Of a DNA stretch of 47,329 nucleotides, positions 20,681-30,705 are shown one piece after another. A program made the position numbers and the translations under genes. The DNA comes from Hypsibius dujardini (taxonomy: Eukaryota > Tardigrada > Eutardigrada > Parachela > Hypsibiidae): the NCBI GenBank assembly GCA_001579985.1, contig LRSR01003561.1:1-47329 (forward strand), written 5' to 3'. The notes beneath the pieces were generated by a model that saw only the letters and a program-made list of their open reading frames with translations, was not told the origin of the DNA and did not search any database. Within the stretch, counting starts at the first letter, position 1, and each line of letters opens with the position of its first letter.

Positions 20681-22890
20681 TTGTCTGTTTGTCTGTTTGT
20701 CTGTCAATATGTCTGTCTGTCAATATGTCTGTCTGTCAATATGTCTGTCTGTTTGCCTGTCTGTCTGTTTGTCTGCCTGTCGTCTTCTCGGCTCATTTGT
20801 CTGTTGATCTGTCTGCGCATATGATTCTGCTTGTATGTACATGTGTGTCTAACTTTCTGTCGGATTCTCTCTACATTTCAAGAATTCCTTTACGTCAGTT
20901 TCTCCCTTCGACCAACCCCACTTGGGTCGTTATATCTGATAGTCTACTTGCTGTCTGTGTACGCCATCTCGGTTAGATTACCCTTATCTCCCTGTCGAGC
21001 CCAACTTACCTGCCTGTTTATCGTCTGCTTTGTCTGCCTTAACATCTGACCCTTGACTTTAAGACATGTTGTCTGAATTGCCATCATTGCATCTGTGATC
21101 GACTGTTCTATGAGCGGTTATGTAAGGCCAAATGCGACTGGCCAACAAGCCGCATACAATCCCGTCAATGGTAAAGAAAAACAAACGGAAAATTTTACAT
21201 GAACCAGCGGTTTTGATCACCGCCTACATGTGCATGCACAGTGCAGGTCTTTACAACTGGTGGGCGAATTGAGAAAGTAATTGTTACTTGCGGGCAATTC
21301 ACGGAATGATGTTCTCTCTCTCTCTTTGCAGCCGGTGACAGAAGCTCTCGGCAAACGCTTTCACAAGGACTGTTTCCGCTGCGGGCGCTGCAACAGCGCG
21401 GACCTACCCTCGGAATTCCACGTCGACGAGAACAACAAGCCGTTGTGCAACAAGTGCGTGAAGAAGGAGAAGAAAATGTCTGACACCGAGCACGAGGTGC
21501 TGCATGAGGAGGTGCGGGTGCAGGATGTCGCCGACGACGGCACCACCACGTTGGTGCGCTCCGGCAGCCAGACCGAACTGGACGGCGTTCCGCGAGTCCA
21601 CTCGGTGGATCACGACGGGCACGGATGGTTCGGTAACCCGACCTACCGGCAAACCAACTTGCGAGTGGTCGAACGGGATGGGGACTGTAATGTCTGTGCT
21701 CAGCCCATCACGCACGGGACGCGGGTTGAGGTGCGCGGGAAGAACTTCCACGATGACTGCTTCAATCAGGTCTACAACGGGGAGTGTGAGGGATGCAACC
21801 GCAAAATTTTGCTGACCGAGGTATAAATCAACTTTCTGTCTGCCTGGACGCCTGCACATCTGTACATGTGTTTGTCTGTCTGTCTGGTTGGCTGGCTGGC
21901 TGGCTGTTTATTTGCATATCTCGGTCCCTCTTCCTTGCGGCTTGTCTGTGTTTTTGTTGGTCTGTGCCTGTAGTCTATGTTCACAGGCCTTTTTGTCTGT
22001 GGCTTGGTTGGTCTATCTGCAGGCTTTTTTATGTGCCGCTGTCTGCCTGTCAGCATGTCGGCTGTTTCTTTGTTTGTCAGGAAGTTACCTGTCTGTCTGT
22101 ATGTCTGTCTGTCTCTCTTTCTGTCCATGTATTTGTTTTTCTGTCTATATCTGCCTATATATCTGACTCTCTCGGTATGTGTGCCTATCTAGGTGTTTCT
22201 TTGCGCATGTGGCTGTCTGTTTGTCTGTCTCGTTCTCTCCGTCTGTACTCTGTATGCCTATTTAGGTTGTTTCCTTGCACGTCTGTCTGTCTGTCTGACT
22301 GACGGCTAAGTAGCTGATCTACCTACATTTTATATATATCCCTCTACTTTCTGCCTATCCTCCGGATTGTCTGTCGAGCAATCCATTGCCTGTCTGCCAG
22401 TCCATCTGTCAACACTTTCATGGGTCCTTTCATACTCACCGTGTGGGTACCTTTGCAGGCGTCTTTGACGGTGCCGTCGCTGGGGCGGGACTGGCATCCG
22501 GACTGTCTGAATTGTGGACTGTGCAACAACCTCATCCACGGCGAGTTCCGTCTGAAGAATAACATTCCCACGTGCGACCACTGCTACAACGAGAAGATCG
22601 CACCCATCTGCGTGGGATGCAACCAGTCGGTGGCCGATGCCCAGCTGAAGGCCATGCATGGCACCTGGCATCCGGACTGCTTCAGTTGCGATGTAAGCGC
22701 CTTTGTTTCTTGCTGTTTTTCTGTCATCTCACTAGTTTGATAAGATGTTCATTTGTGATTTCCTTTGCTCTTGCAGGTCTGTCGCGAACCGCTGTATAAG
22801 TATGGCAATGACTTCTTCAACGTGGAGGGGAAGCCCTACTGCCTGCGCGATATTGAGCTCGCCAACATCAAGGTCGTTGCCGCGCATTAG
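19712..22890 (+). CDS. Multi-LIM-domain (LIM-only) protein
   Basis: Seven exons: 19712-19777, 19989-20090, 20174-20243, 20438-20544, 21332-21820, 22459-22692 and 22777-22890; 393 residues. The protein is almost entirely LIM zinc-binding sequence. Full LIM domains start at CPGC (residue 11), CDGC (in exon 4), CEGC (end of exon 5) and CVGC (exon 6), each with the WHxxC or FHxxC centre and C-x2-C second knuckle. Two half LIM units with only the first zinc knuckle (CAEC...FHEDC and CNVC...FHDDC) precede the second and third full domains. A negatively charged linker of about 60 residues (KKMSDTEHEVLHEE...) separates the two halves of the protein. There is no kinase, PDZ or homeodomain. LIM-only proteins are adaptors at focal adhesions, the cytoskeleton or in the nucleus; which applies here cannot be said. 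Similarity in plan to FHL, paxillin or PINCH proteins is general, so no symbol is given. Confidence 0.88.
20630..20795. repeat. CTGT microsatellite in LIM intron 4
   Basis: Near-pure (ctgt)n, then tttg and caatatgtctgt variants. Confidence 0.95.
21835..22300. repeat. Degenerate CTGT-rich region in LIM intron 5
   Basis: Long, strongly diverged ctgt/ctgc/tttg-rich sequence filling most of the intron. Confidence 0.8.
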
Positions 22891-24155
22891 ACATGCGAAT
22901 CGCGCGGGGATTCGACTGCTGACAGCTTTATCTGTACTAACACTGCATACACAATCCACAGGAGTTTTCAACATTACCCAACTGCTCGTACTGTTGCGTA
23001 GTCTGCAAATCTATATCCATGAGACGGTTACAGACGGAACAGAACTTTATCCGTGCATTTGTTTTTTCGTCTTTTTGTTAATCACGGGCTCGTTGCGCTT
23101 CGATTTCTCTATCCCATGCAGACCTGGTCTATCTGAATTTAATGATCTGTTAGAATTATTCAAAACATACAATTTCAAGCACAATTATGCAGTCGGAAAG
23201 TGACCGTACAATCAACGACAAGATTGAGTACACTGAAGGATCCGGGATATGGGCAAAAGGGGCGGAGCAAGGGGGTGGTCAGGTGGTTGAGTAAACTGAA
23301 GGGTCCGGGTATGAGCAAAAGGGGCGGAGCAGGGGGTGGTCAGGTGGTCCAGTACACTGAAGGGTCCGGGATATGGGCAAAGGGGGCGGAGCAGAGGGTG
23401 GTCAGGTGGTCCAGTACACTGAAGGGTCCGGGGTATGAGCAAAAGGGGCGGAGCAAGGGGGTGGTCAGGTGGTTGAGTATACTGAAGGGTCCGGGGTATG
23501 GGCAAAAGGGGCGGAGCAGGGGGTGGTCAGGTGGTCGATTGTTTGATTGTTTGAAAAACCACCCCCTGCCCCGCCCCTTTTGCCCATTCCCCGGACCCTC
23601 CAGTGTACGCAATCTTGTAGACTGTACTTCGTATCTATTGAATCGAGTGTGGGGGGGACCATATTGTTGTATCCAGCGAGGAGCTGTGACTCTGAGTAAT
23701 ACTTGATTATATGATTACACGAAATAATCATCCACTCTCCTTGGCTGGCATATTTGGCAACACAAACTGAGATCTGTTGGGACATCGGAAATGCGTTGAA
23801 GGTGATACTAATGATTGAACTCCACAAATACGTTGAACAAGGATATTTATACTCAAAGTACATCAGGATTATATATCTAGTGGCATTTCTAGTGATCTTG
23901 GTCCCTTTCTCGTATTGAATATTCTAGTAGTCAGTCAAGAACCGACGACATCCTGCCCGTGGCAGGTGTTGTATTTCTTAATCTTTCCGAGAAGAAACCT
24001 AATTCTAGTGAGCTGCGAGAGAAATATTAAGCCAATGCTGGGCCTTAATTGTCTGAGTTACCCTTTAAAACGTCCGTTCATGTTATTACGGAAATTTTTT
24101 ATTCATATTTGAATTATACGGATTTGTCAAAATTCAGCAGCAAAAGAAGCTAGAA
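22891..24155. other. Intergenic region between LIM and NPR-like genes
   Basis: 3' UTR of the LIM gene, one foldback/minisatellite element (23207-23626), then AT-rich sequence before the next ATG. No further gene seen. Confidence 0.55.
23207..23626. mobile_element. Foldback element carrying a 62-bp minisatellite
   Basis: Five copies of a unit of about 62 bp (actgaagggtccgggrtatg, gcaaaaggggcggagca, gggggtggtcaggtgg) are followed by an inverted partial copy (ccgccccttttgccc) and the inverted end gcaatcttgtagactgta. Ends lie at TA. Confidence 0.85.
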
Positions 24156-24818
24156 ATGACATTTGAGAGCTGTAGAATGTGCCCCTTTGCTTTTCGTATG
24201 TTTATTTTTGGTCTGAGGTTTTCTACGTGTATTTTTGCCTCATTGTTAGCTACTGATATACGTATTAATGTAGAAATTGCTTCCATCGGTCATATCTACC
24301 CAGACAATACGGGATGTCTACCGTACGTCGGTCCGCCGCAAGACATTGCGCTGGAACTCATCAACCGTCAGTACGATGGGGTCTTTAACTTCACCCTCAG
24401 CTACAATTTTGACCGGAACCTACGATCATGTGCTGAAGTGGCTGACCATGCCGTGGATCTCCTTTCACGGTGGTATTACAGGCCACGCTCTAACCGCACC
24501 GTTCCGGCCCTCGTTTTCCCATGCAAGTACCGTTGAATCCTGAAGATTTCTTCGACACACTTGATTAGAGGTATCCTTCATCAGGAGACCAGTCATGACA
24601 GGGAAGCTTGACTCTGCTTACTTTACAGCTTGCACGGATCCAGAAACTTTCGCGCTTAATCAGATGGCAGCTTCCCTTAATCTAATTATGATCACCGGGT
24701 ACGCATGTGAATTGAACTTCGGTCCCTCACATTGGAGTTGAATAAAAAGCATGTTTCAAAAGAAAGACAGACAGACTGACGAACGGACGGACGGACGGAC
24801 GAACAGATGGACGGACGA

Positions 24819-24849
<31 letters not shown>

Positions 24850-27800
24850 AACAAACAAACAGACAGACAGACAGACAGACAGTCATGCATACAGACAGAC
24901 AGACAGAAAGACAGACAGACAGACAGACACGCAGACACACAGATAGGCACACATATACACAGACAGACAGATATACAGACATTTAGTTGCCATACAGTGT
25001 ACATATGAGATGGCGTGTCGAAAGTGGATCGTAGCAATTTTTTACGTAACAACCCTTTGACCCTTATGTGATTAGTCAAATTTTTTATGCGCTGTATGTA
25101 ATAAATAGCTGGTATTTGATATTTTACTCTAGAGATATTTTTCGATATTTATGAAACAATAATTTCCAACAAAATCAAGGCATAATGAAGTTTTCCCAAC
25201 AGAATCAACACCCACTACGTGCTGCGGGACAAATCACAGAGTCCCACATTCGTGTCTGTGGGTCACTACGCCAGCACGGCCTATCTTGAGTTTTATAGTG
25301 CTATCATGCCGTTGTTCCAGTGGCGATCGGTGTTCGTATTGGCAGTCGAATCCACTCGAGTAGCCCTTCTGTATGGCATTGTCGCACGCACTGCCGTTCA
25401 AGCCATGTCGACTTTACCGAATCAGTTGGTGACGACGAGGTACATCGAAGACCCAGTTGCCACGACTTTCCAGCAAATCCTGCCTGACTTCCGAAGAATT
25501 AGTCGAGGTCTAGTTTTCATAATGTCACGCTTTAGATCTTTCACTAAGTAAAAAGAACTAATCATGAATACTTTTCATTATTCAGTAATGCTGTATTTTG
25601 GACGAGCTGAAGGGCTTCGCCTCCTACTGGTGAGTTCATACGCGATCTCATCTTTTTGACATGTTGACAGCATGACGACTATGATCCACCTCTTACCTAT
25701 CCGTCCTTCCGTACAGATTGAGGCATACCATCTGAATATGACAAACGGTGACTACGTAAGCAACATATACTGTAGTGCTGCGTGGAAGTGATTGGAGCGG
25801 CGTTCGCTTCGTGCTAAGGAACATCATTCAAAACGCCGCTCCCACCACTTCCACGCGGCATTACAGTACAAGATCATAATCAAGCGATTAAATGAAACCG
25901 TCACGCTCAAAAGGACACAAAATTACAGGTGTACATAGCTTTGGAGAACTTTGCTAGTCCCTCTTTATACGGTCGAATCGGTTGGGATTACGGGGATGAG
26001 AGCGACCAGGTTTGATTCGTTCATGACAGACACACACACACACACACACACACATAGACAGACAAACAGCCAAACAGAGAGACAAACAGCCAAACAGAGA
26101 GACAGACAAACAGACAAACACACAGCCAAACAGAGAGACAGACAAACAGACAAACAAACAGAGAGACAGACAAACAGACATGCATACAGACAGACAGACA
26201 AACAGACAGGCAGGCAGACAGACGCCAGTCAATTGTATAATTTACGGCAGACAATTTGAGATGTGGTGTAAAAATGTAGGGCTTAATTTAGTAAACTGTA
26301 CAGGTGGCCAGAAGGGCTTTTCACTCCTTGCTGGTAGTTCGCCCTGTGGATTTTAACGACTCCTTGCCCTCTTCGATTCGGGGCTTCACACCGGCCGAGT
26401 TGTCGCGCCGCGCCTTTGCTGACTATAACTTTGCCCTGCCACTAGCTAATCAAGTATGCTCAAACTCCTCATCGAAACTAATAACGAAGTAACGTTTTTC
26501 GTGAAATATGGAGTAATAATATCGCGATAATATTTATTCTAATAATACTGATACTAAGTAATACTTATATTAATTTATGCTACACTAATGTCTAAATTAA
26601 TACCGACGGAGTAATATTATTTTCTTATTATTTTATTTTCCTATTAATATTTCGTTAACGCGTGGCATGAATGCATTACAACCATTCAGTCGCTTTCGTC
26701 AAAACTGCATTTTGTTTTCAACAAATTATAGCTTAGTATAAAATATCTGTTTCTAGCCGCTCGTGAATCTTATCTCGCCCTTCCTATCCATCAACCTTTT
26801 GGGCCAGGTGAGAGAGATCTATCTGCTAATCAAAGGATTATATATCGGGAACAGGAAGAGCGAGCTCGGTGGCACTTTCGGTCCGGATCAAGTCACAATT
26901 CCGCATCGCTTTATGTAATTCAAGTGTTAATACCGCAGATATTGAACACCTCACACTCGGTTTATGGTCCATCCAGCCTCTACGATGGTGCCCATCTAGC
27001 GAAAATGGTGTTCAACCAAACCTTCGAGACGGTTTTCGGTCCTATAGAGATGGATGACGTCGGGCAACGCATTGTCGACTTGACGCTGTCCTGGTTTGAC
27101 GGACACAACGACAACTTCCAGGTCGGATCAGAAACAATTAAACCTTGCAATTGAACTTGAGACAATTTTACCAGTACTCGATCTGTATTCCAGCCATTCC
27201 TCTTAATGAAGATGAAGTCAAAGACAGTGACAAGTTCAGCGGAGGTACGATGGGTAGACGGGAAACCTTGGCCGCCGCCGAATGAGCCCCTGTGTGGATA
27301 TTCTGACCAGTCGTCCAGATGCGGCAACTCACATTCCGGTAAGATCCAACACGTGTAAACAGATGGCGAAACTAAACTGAACTAAACGGCTTATTCACCA
27401 ACGATTTAAATGGGAAACTAAACTAGCCATTTAGCTAAACAACGAAAACAAAAATCTAAATTCTTTAAATGAGATTAAACTAACATTTTGTAGTCACCAT
27501 TTAATAGTTCACTAAGAAAAGTAAGCGATTAGTTTTGTTTGAGTTTTCCGTCCCTAAAGACATGAAATTTGTCGGTTCTTTAGATGGCCACTTGTATAAA
27601 TGAAGATTTTGAATTGGAATCACGCTAACGAACATAAACTATTCAAAACATTTGTAGGGTTATACTCGTTCGAAATCGCTGTACCCGTTGTGTCCGCCAC
27701 GCTGGGGTCGTTGTGCTGCGCCATTTATTTCATAAGGTACAGTGGTCCATATTCCTGGTGCGGTGGAACCGCTGTGGTGGATATTACAGTACGAGGCAAA

Positions 27801-28175
27801 GTGGATACTTCGACTCACCCTCCACTTGGTCGATAAATCGGCTCAATCATGGATTTCTCTTTGAGCGGGTGCTTGATTGTTTCATTTCCAGAAGTGCTAC
27901 AGTATATTAGGATATTATACAGCAAATCAAACAATCAAGCACCCGGTAGCAAATAGAAATCCATGAGTGAACCGATTTATCGACGAAGTGGAGGGTGAGC
28001 CGAAATACAGATTTCACCTCAAACTGTTTTTTTCTCTCGTTCGGGTAGGCGCTATTTTTGCTTTGAAAGGACTCCGGCGCAGATGTGGTGGATTGTTGAA
28101 CGAACTGACATTATGTTGACCGAGAAGATTCTCGCTTTTCGCCTCTCACAAGTCAGCAGAGGTGGAGGTGCTTAG
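24156..28175 (+). CDS. NPR-C-like single-pass receptor without cyclase, copy A
   Basis: Twelve exons: 24156-24531, 24629-24698, 25203-25507, 25586-25629, 25717-25755, 25929-26009, 26304-26453, 26757-26807, 26939-27121, 27194-27338, 27658-27736 and 28049-28175; about 549 residues. The hydrophobic start ([20 protein letters not shown]) is a signal peptide. Exons 1-10 form an ANF-receptor (type I periplasmic-binding-like) ligand domain: [57 protein letters not shown]. It ends with the membrane-proximal [17 protein letters not shown], like the W-GG-PP-P-CGF block of receptor guanylyl cyclases. Exon 11 encodes one membrane helix. Exon 12 encodes a tail of about 42 residues ending at TAG 28173, with [12 protein letters not shown] resembling the cyclase juxtamembrane motif. 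No kinase-homology or cyclase exon follows before copy B. Architecture and length match NPR-C (clearance receptor). The exon 1 donor is the least certain junction. Confidence 0.85.
24765..24985. repeat. ACAG/ACGG microsatellite in copy A intron 2
   Basis: (acgg)n passing into (acag)n and acaa; plus-strand purine-rich sense. Confidence 0.95.
25768..25868. mobile_element. Foldback element in copy A intron 5
   Basis: Arms of about 37 bp (tactgtagtgctgcgtggaa...gagcggcgtt and inverse) at TA. It shares a gagcggcgtt core with the element at 4371. Confidence 0.8.
26027..26222. repeat. CA and ACAG/ACAAACAG microsatellite in copy A intron 6
   Basis: (ca)n followed by acag units with agccaaacagagagacag repeats. 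Confidence 0.95.
27806..28007. mobile_element. Foldback element in copy A last intron
   Basis: Arms of about 75 bp (ccctccacttggtcgataaa, atggatttct, gcttgattgttt and inverses) at TA, lying between the membrane-helix exon and the tail exon. Confidence 0.85.
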
Positions 28176-28230
28176 CGGGATCACCCTCTCAATCCCGATG
28201 GGATTCTCCCAGCGCTCTCTCCGGAGTTTG

Positions 28231-28615
28231 TACTGAGGTGTGCTGAGGTTACTTTTGAGGGTCGTTGTTTGGGTTCCTGGTGGGCCGTGTGGGACAACCA
28301 CACATTTGATTTGTTTAGCGGTTGATTGATTTATTGGCTAAGAGGAAAATGCACTGCACTTTCCTTTCGTGGCGTTTACGTCATAGGCGATAGAATGCTC
28401 ATGAAAAATCAATTCAATTATATCGACAACGAAATCGTGAAGAAACCGCAATGTAATGCAGAGAATAGCGCTCGGAAATAAAAACAGCAACAACAAAATG
28501 CTTGAGGTGTGCAGTAATGTGATCTAAATCAATCAAGGCTTGATTGACACGTTTTACCCCTACGGCTCACCAGAACCCAAACAATGACCCTCAAAGTAAC
28601 CTCAGCAAAGCTGTA
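28231..28615. mobile_element. Larger foldback element related to 8019-8100
   Basis: Ends carry tgctgaggttacttttgagg, gtcgttgtttgggtt and the inverse tcaaagtaacctcagc, at TA. The ttactttgagggtc core matches the smaller element at 8019, which looks like an internally deleted relative. Confidence 0.75.
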
Positions 28616-29565
28616 GACCGATAACTGTAATACAGGGTCCACCACGAACATTGAATAGTTTTCAAACGGTGGCCATGCAAACTGAGCTCAACTGACGCTA
28701 ACCTCACAAATGAAAACAACGCCACACCTGAAGCCCGAATTAAGTTAATAATAAAAAAATTGAAATCTCACGCAGGAAACCTTCCTAAGGTCGCTGACTA
28801 AAATGGCCGACTTTGCTTTTTATCACGAACTCGGTGGGTTGATTGCTTGACTGCTTGATTGCTTGATTGTGTTCGTAATTTCTTTGAAGTTCTGCCTTCC
28901 CATCAAGTGCTTCTAGAGGCAGTGCAGCAAACAAAGTAACCCTAAAAGGATAACTCATAAAATGATTGCGCTCTATGAAACTCGAAATCTTGGAGGGGCG
29001 GAGCTAAAACGATGTCAATGTGCAGAAAGTACTGGTTTGCGCATTTTTGCGCGAATTCTTCTTTTCTCAAAAATTTCCTGCTGCATCTCAAGAACCAATA
29101 GAGCGAGGTTTTTATAGAGAAACTATGTCATTTTCGTTAAAAGCTCCAAACACGATTGGCGGAATTGAAGTTCGTAGTATACTTTTCGGCTTAAGTTGGC
29201 GGGTAAAAAATACCACTTTCAAGACAAAATTCCTCAAAAGCACAGTTTTTGTCGGATTCGTTTCAAATCAAGTTTTAATTAATCTTAACTTACTGCCCTC
29301 CTTGCCACTTAAGTTATTTTTTCATTTTCCCACACTCATGGATGTTGGAGAGAGTTACAAATATTATTCAATATTCGTGGTAAACCCTGTAGTAGGAGGT
29401 TTTTCCTCTGAACGACTACATGCATTGGGCTCATTAAAAAGATCCTCGTATCCGCTACAGCTGCAGTCACACGCACGCTAGAAATTATAATGAGCTCAAA
29501 TTTCTTTGCTTTCGTATCAAAATTGTTTTTGTTTCCGCTGGGCGTGTTGCAGCAACCCTTATACC

Positions 29566-29785
29566 TCCTTACAATCCTTATACCTCCTTATACCTCCTTA
29601 TACCTCCTTATACCTCCTTATACCTCCTTACGGAATCCGCTTGCGTGCTGTTCTATCAAATTCATATCGTGTATTTAATTATAATTCATATCGTGTATTC
29701 AATTATAATTCATATCGTGAAATTAATTACTAATTCATATCGTGAAATTAATTACTAATTCATATCGTGAAATTAATTACCAATT
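29566..29785. repeat. Two short tandem repeats upstream of copy B
   Basis: 29566-29632: about six copies of ttatacctcc. 29658-29785: five copies of aattcatatcgtg with spacers taaattat or aaattaattacta. Confidence 0.9.
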
Positions 29786-29976
29786 CCCGCAGGTTCGCAT
29801 CAACAACATTCAGTTAAGAGACGAAATTCACTCTCCCTTTTGGAAGCATGACACGGCCGGCACTCCTCATATTTTAGGTTTTGCATACGGCGCTTGTTCG
29901 TGTGAATCGTGCGCTCAAATTCGATCTCAACAGAAGCATCTCTACAAAAACAAGTTTAGTTTTTGGAGTTGGAAAA

Positions 29977-30650
29977 ATGGGCATTACACCACGCCCAACC
30001 ATTGTTTTAAAATACTGTCTATTTATGCGGGTGTTTTTTACACACGGAGCGCAAGTCGTTTCCCAGCCGATAAATGTAGAAATTGCGTCCATCGGGCACA
30101 TCTATCCCGACAATTCGGTGTGTTTGCCGTATGTCGGCCCAGCACAGGACATCGCATTGGAAGCCATCAACGAGCAATACGAACATCTCTTCAATTTCAG
30201 CATCACGTACATTTTTGACCGAAAACTGAAATCTTGCGTGGACGTGGCAGACAATGCGGCCGATCTCGTATCACGGTGGTACTACAAAAAGCGCTCTGCA
30301 AACAGTATCCCGGCCCTGGTTTTTCCATGTCAGTTTATAGAAAGTCGCAGTAACGGATTGCATGAAAGCATATCCTTATTAAACGCACTCTATCTTAAGA
30401 AATCTTATTCCTACTATTTAGCCTGTACTGACACCGAAACATATGCGGTGAACCAGCTAGCAGCGTCTCATAACCTGTTGATGATCACTGGGTAGGCCTG
30501 AAATACATGTATCTAGTCTCTACAACGATTATATATGGATTCATTGGATGTTCCATATTTTCGCCTCAATGCATCTATCTACTAACCTATAAATACAGTG
30601 TAACCTGTATATCTGCATCTGTCTGTCTGTGCTTCTGTCTGTCTGTCTGT

Positions 30651-30705
<55 letters not shown>

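Larger units (their letters stand above)
28176..29976. other. Spacer between the two NPR-like genes
   Basis: Contains a foldback element (28231-28615), AT-rich sequence, a decamer repeat (29566-29632) and an aattcatatcgtg repeat (29658-29785). A 153-codon open frame at 29020-29481 has no recognisable domain, unusual composition and no splice context, so I do not call it a gene. Confidence 0.5.

Noticed and set aside
23200-23706. 168-codon frame of repeated GPGYGQKGRSKGVV units
   Set aside because: It is a translation of the 62-bp minisatellite inside a foldback element.
29020-29481. 153-codon open frame between the NPR-like genes
   Set aside because: No recognisable motif, odd composition, and it lies in AT-rich repeat-adjacent spacer; left uncalled.
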